From Bryobacterales bacterium (GTDB lineage: Bacteria; Acidobacteriota; Terriglobia; Bryobacterales; Bryobacteraceae): DNA of 6,244 bases. The DNA lies in the NCBI GenBank assembly GCA_003139735.1, contig PLGA01000567.1, positions 7,974 to 14,217 on the forward strand, read 5' to 3'. Positions 1 through 5,668 of the stretch are shown piece by piece (the first letter of the stretch is position 1; every line of letters begins with the position of its first letter). The notes beneath the pieces were generated by a model. The model was not told where the DNA came from. It ran no database searches and worked only from the letters and a program-made list of their open reading frames with translations. Position numbers and translations under genes: made by a program.

Positions 1-4
1 GCCC

Positions 5-283
5 TTAGTGGTAGTCGGTGATTTCGACATCGGTTGGCCCTTTCGCTCCCCATTTGAAGCAGATTCGATACTGGTCGTTGATCCGAATGCTGAACTGGCC
101 TTTGCGGCTGCCGCGCAGCGCCTCCAGCCGGTTGCCGCGAAGCGCCCGCAGGTCGTCCAGGGAAGTCGCGGAGTCGAGCCGGATCAGTCGAGTTCGCGCT
201 TGTTCTTCGATGTTTACCAGCTCAACGACGCGCCAGCCGCCCATCAACTTCGCGGCCCGCGCGTCTTGGAACGACTGAATCGT
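5..283 (-). CDS. higB: HigB/RelE-like type II toxin, non-ATG start
   Basis: Probable mRNA-cleaving toxin of the HigB branch of the RelE/ParE superfamily. These act on translating ribosomes and are paired with a HigA antitoxin usually encoded just downstream; here that position is beyond the left edge. Visible family signatures are SATSLDDLRALRGNRLEAL, the strand motif SIRINDQYRICFKW, and a C-terminal DYH, whose Tyr and His are among the catalytic residues of characterised HigB. The first ATG (242-244) or TTG (245-247) would remove the conserved N-terminal IQSFQDARA stretch. The frame stays open upstream to a stop at 296-298, and the family start (MIxSF) aligns with ACG at 281-283, followed by ATT. 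Starting there gives 92 residues, the usual family length. Either ACG or ATT is used, or the ATG was lost and the gene is impaired. Family assignment is strong; the start is inferred. Confidence 0.85.
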   Translation of the reverse strand, partial: TIQSFQDARAAKLMGGWRVVELVNIEEQARTRLIRLDSATSLDDLRALRGNRLEALRGSRKGQFSIRINDQYRICFKWGAKGPTDVEITDYH

Positions 284-289
284 ATCTAT

Positions 290-318
290 ATGGTATTATT
301 TTATGAGTAATACGTCAA
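290..318 (-). promoter_or_regulatory. Candidate promoter of the HigB-like gene
   Basis: On the minus strand TTGACG (313-318, 5 of 6 to the -35 consensus) is followed after 17 bases by TACCAT (290-295, 4 of 6 to the -10 consensus). Transcription would begin near 283-284, right at the inferred ACG start, so the message would be leaderless or nearly so. No Shine-Dalgarno is visible upstream of the gene, which fits. The stretch is AT-rich compared with the flanking genes. It lies between the end of the glutaminase-like gene and the toxin gene, so the toxin need not depend on read-through from the operon. The promoter is inferred by eye only. Confidence 0.4.
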
Positions 319-326
319 TAGGCTTG

Positions 327-2420
327 TTAGAGCTTGCCCAGCGCCCGGCTGGAATACTTCTTCCACATGGCGGGGTCCGAGAGCATCTTGACGAAGACGC
401 CGCCGACTACGGAACGGGCTTGAAAGCCTTGCTGCTTGCCGGTCACGGTGTCGTACCAGTCGGTCAGGGGGACGCGGGTCGGGGTCTCGTTGGCCCACTT
501 GTACGCGGGCGCGATGAGCTTCTCGAAATCGGACGGGTTGTTGGCCAGCGTGGCGGTCCAGACCAGCCAGTCGAGCTTGGTGTAGTCCTTGCGGTTGTCG
601 AGCGGAAGGCCGTACTGGTTTTCCTTGGTCTCGTAAAACGCAATTTCCTTGCGTACCACTTCCGCCGGAAAGAGGCCCAGGCCGAGCACCTTATCCCAGA
701 CCAGGTTGTACTTCTGACTCCACGTGCCGGTCTTATCAAAGGCCAGACGGTAATGGTCGCCATCGTCCGCCAGGCCGATCCACTTGGCGGCGAAATCCTG
801 GGCCGTCTTGCGGTAGAGCGCGGCGTCCTGTGGATGGCCGGTCATGTCGCAAAGCGTGGCATACGCGCCAAGGGCGAGGATGGCTTTGATGGAGAGGTTG
901 GCATTGCGGGCCAGGTGGCCGGCAAAATCGTCGGTGGAAAGCTGATTCTCGGGGTCGAGTCCCTTCTCTTTCAGATACTCGGCCCACTTAGTAAGCTGCG
1001 GCCAATACTTCTGGGCGAACGCGGCGTTGCCTTCGGCATGCGCCAGGGCGGCGACCATGATCAGCATATTCCCGCTCTCTTCCACGGGCATCTGATTCTC
1101 TTCGGTGCGTTCGCCGCCGCCGTAAACCTGTCCGTTCGCCTGCGGATAGGTTCCCAGATCGTGCGGCGCGAAGGGCCACGGCCAGCGCGGCATGCTGGCG
1201 TATTCCATGACGGGCTGCAATTGCGCCTTCAGAAGCAGGGGATTGAACAGGAGCGTGAACGGAGAGCTGGGATAAATCACGTCCACGGTGGAGATGCAGC
1301 CGTTGCTGAAATTCTCCTTGGGGAAATACATGGCGGTCCCATCGGCGTCGGCCACCAGTTTGTGGGCGGCCAGGGTTTGGCGGTACGCCAGCGCGGCCAG
1401 GCGCGCATACTCCTCGCCGCCCACCCGGCGCATGTCCGCCATCAACTCCTCGTCGAACGCCTTGTTCCGCGCCAGCAGCGCATCGTGCTGGCTGCGGGCG
1501 GCGCGCAGAAGGTCGGTCGCGGTCGCGCCGTTGCGTCGCCACCAGGGCCTCAAGCGGCGCTCAAAATACTCGATGGAGTAGAGGTCGTCGTAGGCCATCA
1601 TCAGGTAGCGCGAGACGGGCCGGGCGCCCACTTTGCCAAGGTCGAAGCTGAAGGCCAGCACGGCGTTGCCACGGCGCGGTTCGGAGGGGGCCGTAAAATC
1701 GTCGGAGTCGGGAAGACGGCCGGTGGAATCGAACGCCGCGCGGGCCTGCTGGTGCGGCGCCGCGACGGCCGAAGTCCCCTCGGGCATGTCGGCCATGAGG
1801 TACAGATAGCCCCAGTCGATGCGCAGGTCGTCGCCCTTCTTGGCCAGCATCGGCTGGTCGCGCGATCCCATTCGCAGAACGGTTTGCCCGTCCAGCAGGT
1901 ATCGCCCCCACTCGACCGCCTGATCGGCCGTATTCACCACCAGGTCGCTCGCGGCGTCGAAGTAGATGGCGACGTCGTGGTCCTTGCCATCGGCGGCGGA
2001 AACCGCCCACTCGATGTAGGTCAGCGGACGGGAGAGCGCTTCCAGATCGTCCGGCGCGGCGGGCGTGAAGAAAGTCAGATCGAGCTGGACACCGGCGCCG
2101 GCGAACCGATACAAGGTTCGCGTGGGCAAAACCTCCAGGCCAACCTGATCGAGCGCGGCGGCGGCCCCGCGCTCACGACCGATTACCTGGTAGGACTTGC
2201 CATCGACGCGGAGCAGCGCGGACAGGGTTTCGGGCTTGCCGGTCCACTGCTTCGTGCCCTCGTCGGTTGGGTGGTCGGCCATCGACCAGATGCTGAAGTA
2301 CGGGTCGTGCGCAACCAGGGGAACGGCCGGGGGACGCATGGGCGCCAGCGTTTGGGCCAGCGCGGCCGCGGCAAGCGCCTGGACCAGCGCAGCCGATCGA
2401 AACAAACCGGGATGTCGCAT
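327..2420 (-). CDS. Secreted glutaminase A-family (DUF4965/DUF1793) protein
   Basis: Exported 697-residue protein of the family founded by fungal glutaminase GtaA, which releases ammonia from glutamine; bacterial members are mostly untested and may act on other substrates. A Sec-type signal peptide covers residues 1-24 (FRSAALVQALAAAALAQT). A DUF4964-like start (RPPAVPLVAHDPYFSIWS, 29-46) is followed by the GtaA N-terminal beta domain (about 85-290), then the six-hairpin domain (about 300-690) in the DUF4965 and DUF1793 segments. Family-typical motifs are HDLGTYPQANGQVYGGGE (420-437), NQMPVEESGNMLIM (442-455), STDDFAGHLARNANLSIKAI (495-514), YGLPLDNRKDYTKLDWLVW (603-621) and PLTDWYDTVTGKQQGF (651-666). 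The gene appears intact and full length. It is the last gene of the operon, starting 8 bases after the stop of the preceding gene, with no strong Shine-Dalgarno, so translational coupling is likely. Glutaminase activity itself is an inference from family naming. Confidence 0.92.
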   Translation of the reverse strand: MRHPGLFRSAALVQALAAAALAQTLAPMRPPAVPLVAHDPYFSIWSMADHPTDEGTKQWTGKPETLSALLRVDGKSYQVIGRERGAAAALDQVGLEVLPTRTLYRFAGAGVQLDLTFFTPAAPDDLEALSRPLTYIEWAVSAADGKDHDVAIYFDAASDLVVNTADQAVEWGRYLLDGQTVLRMGSRDQPMLAKKGDDLRIDWGYLYLMADMPEGTSAVAAPHQQARAAFDSTGRLPDSDDFTAPSEPRRGNAVLAFSFDLGKVGARPVSRYLMMAYDDLYSIEYFERRLRPWWRRNGATATDLLRAARSQHDALLARNKAFDEELMADMRRVGGEEYARLAALAYRQTLAAHKLVADADGTAMYFPKENFSNGCISTVDVIYPSSPFTLLFNPLLLKAQLQPVMEYASMPRWPWPFAPHDLGTYPQANGQVYGGGERTEENQMPVEESGNMLIMVAALAHAEGNAAFAQKYWPQLTKWAEYLKEKGLDPENQLSTDDFAGHLARNANLSIKAILALGAYATLCDMTGHPQDAALYRKTAQDFAAKWIGLADDGDHYRLAFDKTGTWSQKYNLVWDKVLGLGLFPAEVVRKEIAFYETKENQYGLPLDNRKDYTKLDWLVWTATLANNPSDFEKLIAPAYKWANETPTRVPLTDWYDTVTGKQQGFQARSVVGGVFVKMLSDPAMWKKYSSRALGKL

Positions 2421-2428
2421 GTTGCGGT

Positions 2429-3292
2429 CTACCGGATTTTAGCAACCAGAGCGGCGCTGAGGGCGGCCGGGTCCATTCCATCGACCGTGATGGAGTAGCC
2501 GGCGATGTACTGGCCCTTGCGGATGAAGCAGAGGTGGCCGAGGTACTTGTCGGTCGTCTGGAAAGCCTCGTCGCCGAGCTTGGCCGGAGTGTTATCGACG
2601 AAGCGTTCGCGGAGCTTCTGCATGACGGCGGCGGCGGAATCCGGCGTATCCTCAAAAACCACGAACGCCTTGCCGTAGTCGTATTGCGCCACGTAGCCGC
2701 GTTTCAGCAAGCGCAGCCCGAGGACGCTTTCGGGCGCCAGCTTCAGCGACTGCTGCTTTTCCTTGGGGAACCAGGAGAAGGCCGCGGGCGGAGTGGTGCT
2801 GCCCTCGACGGATTTCGCCAACGCGGCCGCCCAGAGTTTCAGATCGGGGGTGTGGTCGCCTTCCGGTTCAGCGGCGATTTCGATATAGTACTTGCCCTTG
2901 GCGAAGATCAGGCGGCGCGGAACAATCTGGCCGCCCATGCCGACGGGGTATTCCGGCTGGCGCAAATCGCGGGTGTCGCTGAACCAGCCATAGGCGTTGT
3001 CGGAATCGCCCATGTCGGAGATATCGATCACGAAGGTGTTGTCGCCCTTCTTGCAGGTGACGCCGTGCATGTTCTGGAAATTGTAGGAGAAGTAGCCCTC
3101 CGAATTGCCGTCCATGTACTCGAAGAGGTTGTCGGCGGTGTAATAGCGCGCCTCGCCCGCCTGAGTCCAGCCGGGCGCCATATTGCAGGATGGGGCGGCC
3201 GCCTGAGCCTGGGTGGCCGCTAGAAGGCAAAACAACACAAGGCAAGAGAGGCGGGTTAACAACCCGCCGCAGGTTGACAACCTGCCCCACAT
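2429..3292 (-). CDS. Secreted DUF6599-like protein
   Basis: Exported protein of unknown function, 287 residues from ATG 3290-3292. The pattern LFEYMDGNSEGYFSYNF (56-72), SDMGDSDNAYGWFS (92-105) and LIFAKGKYYIEI (128-139) matches what I remember of DUF6599, an uncharacterised family found in acidobacteria; this assignment is from memory of the pattern. A Sec signal peptide (LSCLVLFCLLAATQAQA, 15-31) precedes the mature part. A longer frame runs back to 3373 but sits inside the upstream gene. The chosen ATG overlaps the upstream stop as TGATG and has AGGAG 11 bases upstream, a long spacing. Residues 3-14 are encoded by a double-hairpin repeat, so the ancestral start may have lain after it, for example TTG at 3260-3262. 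It is the middle gene of the operon. No catalytic residues can be named. Confidence 0.85.
   Translation of the reverse strand: MWGRLSTCGGLLTRLSCLVLFCLLAATQAQAAAPSCNMAPGWTQAGEARYYTADNLFEYMDGNSEGYFSYNFQNMHGVTCKKGDNTFVIDISDMGDSDNAYGWFSDTRDLRQPEYPVGMGGQIVPRRLIFAKGKYYIEIAAEPEGDHTPDLKLWAAALAKSVEGSTTPPAAFSWFPKEKQQSLKLAPESVLGLRLLKRGYVAQYDYGKAFVVFEDTPDSAAAVMQKLRERFVDNTPAKLGDEAFQTTDKYLGHLCFIRKGQYIAGYSITVDGMDPAALSAALVAKIR
3250..3285. repeat. Two adjacent perfect hairpins (REP-like element)
   Basis: Two inverted repeats stand head to tail with no gap. The first has 8-bp arms GGCGGGTT/AACCCGCC around AAC (3250-3268); the second has 7-bp arms GCAGGTT/AACCTGC around GAC (3269-3285), followed by CCCAC. The two units resemble each other, sharing GGTT-3nt-AACC cores, as expected of a dispersed intergenic palindrome (REP-like) and not of coding sequence. 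The element starts 7 bases from the stop codon of the aldo/keto reductase gene and is read as codons 3-14 of the next gene. It could also form a strong RNA structure between the two cistrons. Only one copy is in this window, so its dispersed nature is an inference. Confidence 0.7.
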
Positions 3293-4449
3293 CACGCGAA
3301 GAGCTCCTGGGCGCGGCGGAGCTGCTGCGCCACATGCACTCCATGAGGGCACTGGACGGCGCACTCGGCGCAATCGCCGCAGCGTACGTCCTGGTGCTCC
3401 TGCGCCATGCGCTGGAAGTTTTCGCGGCCCAGCGGGAACTGGCCGTAGCCATCCGCATACATCACGTAGCGCACCATCTCAGGCACGGGCAATCCCTTGG
3501 GGCACTGCCCATCGCACTGCCCGCAGGTGCGGCAATAGTATGGGCGAATCTCCTCCAACCGCGCCGACAGGATCTTGGCGTCGGCGTCGCCGAACGGGGC
3601 GGTCATGGCCGTGAAATTCTCTTCGAGCTGGTCGACGTCGGTCATGCTGGGCACGGTGGTGGCGACACTGGGGTTCTTGATGACCCAGCGGAGAGCGGAC
3701 GCCCCGAAGTTGGCGGGCCGTTTGGGCTGCGCCGCCCCACCGCGGCCTCCGGCTCTGGCCATCACTTTCATAGCGATCACGCCGACGCCGGCTTGCGCCA
3801 GCTTCTCCACCGCCGGCGTCCAGGTGGCATCCTGGGCGAAGCTATACTGCGCCTGGACTACATCCAACTTGGCCTCAATCACGCGGTCGACAATGGCGGG
3901 CAGGTTTGCGTGGCAGCTCACGCCGATGAAGCGCACTTTGCCCTGCTGCTTGGCCTTCTGCTGGGCCGCGACCATATCGTCGGAGATGTCCGCCGGGTTG
4001 CTCTTGCCGTGGAGATGCCAGACGTCCAGGTAATCGGTTCCGAGTTCCTTGAGGCTGGTATCGAGCTCCGTCAGGATGGACGCCCCGTCCCTCCTATCGC
4101 ACTTGCTGGAGAGGAAAACGTTCTTTCGCTTCGCGCCGAGAGCCGTTCCCACCATGCGCTCGTTCTGGCCGCCCTGGTAGCCGCGGGACGTATCGAAGTA
4201 GTTGATGCCCATGTCCGCGGCACGGGTAACCACAGTGGGATCGGAGGTGACCATACAGCCCATGCCGACGGTGGTCACTTTGAGGCCGGTCTTCCCTAAC
4301 GTCTTGTATTGCAACGCCGCGCCGGAAGACGACCGGGCGGGCGGTGAGGACTGCGATTGTCCGGAACCCGAGGAATGGGTAGCCGACGCGGCGACGGGTA
4401 AAGCCAAACCCGCAGCCAGAAAATTGCGACGAGATGGGGCGTTATTCAT
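3292..4449 (-). CDS. Tat-exported aldo/keto reductase with two 4Fe-4S motifs
   Basis: NAD(P)H-type aldo/keto reductase fused to a ferredoxin-like tail, 385 residues. The N-terminus SRRNFLAAGLALPVAASA (6-23) is a twin-arginine signal, fitting export of a folded cofactor protein, and is followed by a Ser/Gly-rich linker to about residue 45. The barrel (about 47-300) keeps the catalytic tetrad: Asp86 (NYFDTSRGY), Tyr91, Lys116 (FLSSKC) and His147 (LDVWHLHG). Eight cysteines form two CxxCxxCxxxCP motifs at 306/309/312/316 and 357/360/363/367, so two 4Fe-4S clusters are expected. The ATG at 4447-4449 has GAGGT (4454-4458) 4 bases upstream. It is the first gene of the operon, and its TGA shares a base with the next ATG. 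Electrons could pass between the clusters and a partner other than NAD(P)H, an inference. The substrate is unknown. Confidence 0.93.
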   Translation of the reverse strand: MNNAPSRRNFLAAGLALPVAASATHSSGSGQSQSSPPARSSSGAALQYKTLGKTGLKVTTVGMGCMVTSDPTVVTRAADMGINYFDTSRGYQGGQNERMVGTALGAKRKNVFLSSKCDRRDGASILTELDTSLKELGTDYLDVWHLHGKSNPADISDDMVAAQQKAKQQGKVRFIGVSCHANLPAIVDRVIEAKLDVVQAQYSFAQDATWTPAVEKLAQAGVGVIAMKVMARAGGRGGAAQPKRPANFGASALRWVIKNPSVATTVPSMTDVDQLEENFTAMTAPFGDADAKILSARLEEIRPYYCRTCGQCDGQCPKGLPVPEMVRYVMYADGYGQFPLGRENFQRMAQEHQDVRCGDCAECAVQCPHGVHVAQQLRRAQELFA

Positions 4450-4484
4450 GGATACCTCACGGAGAAAACGGTGCTAACATCTCA

Positions 4485-4514
4485 ATTCTATAACGGGTGA
4501 AGGAGCATTGACAA
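4485..4514 (-). promoter_or_regulatory. Candidate promoter of the aldo/keto reductase operon
   Basis: On the minus strand TTGTCA (4509-4514, 5 of 6) and TAGAAT (4485-4490, 5 of 6) are separated by 18 bases. Transcription would start near 4478, giving a leader of about 29 bases that carries GAGGT before the ATG. The inverted repeat at 4528-4554 lies 13 bases upstream of the -35 element, the right place for an activator or a repressor contact. No other good promoter is visible inside the three-gene unit. Confidence 0.5.
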
Positions 4515-4527
4515 CGCATTTCTCGCG

Positions 4528-4569
4528 CCAAATGTGGCGGAATTCCACATTTGGACACGCCAATTGTGG
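4528..4569. promoter_or_regulatory. Likely shared operator: inverted repeat plus third half-site
   Basis: A perfect inverted repeat with 10-bp arms CCAAATGTGG (4528-4537) and CCACATTTGG (4545-4554) surrounds a 7-base spacer. After 5 more bases comes CCAATTGTGG (4560-4569), one mismatch from the first arm and in the same orientation. All three boxes also read as CCA-N4-TGG. The array lies between the two divergent promoters, its right part overlapping the -35/-10 region of the rightward one. This is the arrangement expected of a binding site for a dimeric regulator controlling both transcripts. No regulator gene is in the window, so the protein is unknown. Confidence 0.65.
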
Positions 4570-4571
4570 TG

Positions 4572-4577
4572 TATACT
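4572..4577 (+). promoter_or_regulatory. Candidate -10 element for the DUF362 gene
   Basis: TATACT matches 5 of 6 positions of the -10 consensus. The best upstream -35 candidate, TTGGAC (4551-4556), is weak and only 15 bases away, suggesting an activator-dependent or otherwise weak promoter. Transcription would begin near 4584, leaving a leader of about 85 bases before the ATG at 4669. The third operator-like half-site lies directly upstream, so a bound regulator would cover this promoter. Confidence 0.4.
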
Positions 4578-4600
4578 GACACTTAGCAAGGGAGTTCAGG

Positions 4601-4642
4601 ATGGGATTACCCGCTGGCGGTATCCCGAATTTGGATAATTAG
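4601..4642 (+). CDS. Possible 13-codon leader ORF upstream of the DUF362 gene
   Basis: ATG at 4601 opens a 13-codon frame reading MGLPAGGIPNLDN and ending in TAG at 4640-4642, 26 bases before the DUF362 start. GGGAG (4590-4594) stands 6 bases upstream, a better placed Shine-Dalgarno than that of the main gene, and the predicted transcript start lies about 17 bases before the ATG. Two competing hairpins overlap it. It could be a regulatory leader peptide or chance; a frame this short is weak evidence on its own. Confidence 0.3.
   Translation: MGLPAGGIPNLDN
4603..4637 (+). promoter_or_regulatory. Two mutually exclusive leader hairpins
   Basis: Hairpin A pairs GGGAT (4603-4607) and ACC (4609-4611) with GGT (4619-4621) and ATCCC (4622-4626), with one bulged T. 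Hairpin B pairs TATCC (4621-4625) with GGATA (4633-4637) around a 7-base loop. Both need bases 4621-4625, so they cannot form together. They lie inside the short leader ORF, so a translating ribosome could choose between them. There is no U-run for an intrinsic terminator, so any effect would be on translation or RNA stability. The stems are short and the role is speculative. Confidence 0.25.
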
Positions 4643-4668
4643 GGGCCCATAACCAGGAGAGATAACGT

Positions 4669-5490
4669 ATGGCAACCTTCCCGCGAAGAAGTCTATTCCA
4701 ACTGGCCGGAGCAGCGGCATTGCTCCGAACCCGCGTCGTGTCCGCACAAGCGCCGGCTACCGGCCAACAGGCGCCGCCTCCCGGTCAACCAGGGGCAGCG
4801 CCGGCCCGTCCGGCGGGGGGCCGAGGGTTCAGTCCGATGGGGGGAAATCCGGAATCGTTCCCCGAACTGGACCGGCGCTCGAACGTGGCGATCATGCACG
4901 GCGACGACCGGCGCAAGAATGTCTACAACGCCTTGATGGCGATCAACGACGATTTGCAGCCGAAGTTGAAGCAGCGCAAGTACGTGGTGATCAAGCCGAA
5001 TTTCGTCAACACGCAGAACCAACTGGCGGCCAGCCACGTGGATACCATGCGTGGAATCCTGGACTATCTCTCAGAGAAATATACGGGACCGGTGGTGATT
5101 GCCGAAGCATCGGCGGGCAATACGCAAACGGGCTACGACAACTTCAAGTTCATGGCCTTGCCCGCGGAGTACAAGCAGAAGCAGTTGCAACTGATCGACC
5201 TGAACGCGGAGGCGAAGTTCGAGAGAATCGCGGTGCTGGACGCCGATCTGCATATCGTTCCGATTCGGCTGGCGGCCAGACTGTGCGATCCGGATGCCTT
5301 CGTGATCTCTTCGGCGATGTTCAAGACGCACAATACGGCGATTGCGTCGCTTTCGATCAAGAACATGGTGCTGGGAGCGCCGCTGCACTACGCGCCCAAC
5401 GAAACGACGCGGTGGAACGAGAAGCGGAAGTTCCACGTGGGCTTGCGGCAGACCCACTACACGGGGATCATCGTTGGAACGGATGGGTGA
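4669..5490 (+). CDS. DUF362 family exported protein, C-terminally truncated
   Basis: Protein of the DUF362 family, whose members are often iron-sulfur or periplasmic proteins of unknown reaction. A twin-arginine signal (FPRRSLFQLAGAAALL, 4-19) leads to a probable cleavage near VSAQA (24-28) and a Pro/Gly/Ala-rich linker to about 60. Core motifs follow: YVVIKPNFV (105-113), HVDTMRGILDYL (123-134), VVIAEASAG (142-150) and FKTHNTAIASLSIKNMVLG (218-236). AGGAG (4655-4659) lies 9 bases before the ATG. Family members I know continue for about 100 residues past a KxHVGLRQTHY segment; here similarity seems to stop after Tyr264 (base 5460), and the last nine residues (TGIIVGTDG) run into TGA. No cysteine-rich cluster motif remains. 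It is divergent from the reductase operon across a shared control region. It is probably a broken gene, or the sequence joins unrelated DNA here. Confidence 0.85.
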   Translation: MATFPRRSLFQLAGAAALLRTRVVSAQAPATGQQAPPPGQPGAAPARPAGGRGFSPMGGNPESFPELDRRSNVAIMHGDDRRKNVYNALMAINDDLQPKLKQRKYVVIKPNFVNTQNQLAASHVDTMRGILDYLSEKYTGPVVIAEASAGNTQTGYDNFKFMALPAEYKQKQLQLIDLNAEAKFERIAVLDADLHIVPIRLAARLCDPDAFVISSAMFKTHNTAIASLSIKNMVLGAPLHYAPNETTRWNEKRKFHVGLRQTHYTGIIVGTDG

Positions 5491-5668
5491 CCGGCGTGGC
5501 GGCCCTTAACCAGCTTGAGGCCAGTCTCCGATATCCACTTAGCGTTCCTGACAATGAGACTTGGTTGATTGCAGGGGGCTGCAATGCTCCGAAGCAAACA
5601 TGCCGTTTCGGCTTTCGTTCTGCCGCCGGTCCGGCTGGAACGTCTCGCCCACAGCAGATAATGGAATC
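5491..5668. other. Unassigned region between DUF362 and the cation transporter
   Basis: No recognisable gene is seen here on either strand. Short frames cross it but none resembles a known family. Together with 5461-5490 it follows the point where DUF362 similarity ends. It contains one perfect inverted repeat (5568-5585). The transporter frame is open back to an ATG at 5600-5602, so the right part may be coding. No convincing promoter pair, terminator or insertion-sequence end was found. Confidence 0.5.
5568..5585. promoter_or_regulatory. Perfect inverted repeat, possible operator
   Basis: ATTGCAG and CTGCAAT form perfect 7-bp arms around GGGG. The site is 14 bases before the ATG at 5600 and 83 bases before the GTG at 5669, upstream of the cation transporter. 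Metal-efflux genes are often controlled by dimeric sensors binding such dyads, which makes an operator plausible. No -35/-10 pair with correct spacing overlaps it, so this is tentative. Confidence 0.3.

Noticed and set aside
303..2498. Very long open frame (731 codons) on the plus strand opposite the glutaminase-family gene
   Set aside because: It mirrors a gene with clear family motifs on the minus strand; high-GC codon use keeps the antisense frame open. Its translation shows no family motifs and is rich in Gly, Arg, Val and His, as antisense frames are.
2534..3223. Plus-strand frame of 229 codons opposite the DUF6599-like gene
   Set aside because: It is antisense to a coherent secreted protein with a signal peptide and operon spacing, and has no recognisable domain or Shine-Dalgarno.
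3293..3373. Upstream extension of the DUF6599-like gene to 3373
   Set aside because: It would lie wholly inside the aldo/keto reductase gene and put 27 Arg/Pro-rich residues before the signal peptide.
3190..4299. Long plus-strand frame opposite the aldo/keto reductase gene
   Set aside because: The minus-strand gene has a full catalytic tetrad, eight ordered cysteines and a Tat signal; the opposite frame shows nothing recognisable.
4508..4513. Perfect TTGACA on the plus strand as a -35 for the DUF362 gene
   Set aside because: No acceptable -10 lies 16-18 bases downstream; the overlapping TTGTCA on the minus strand has a good partner instead.
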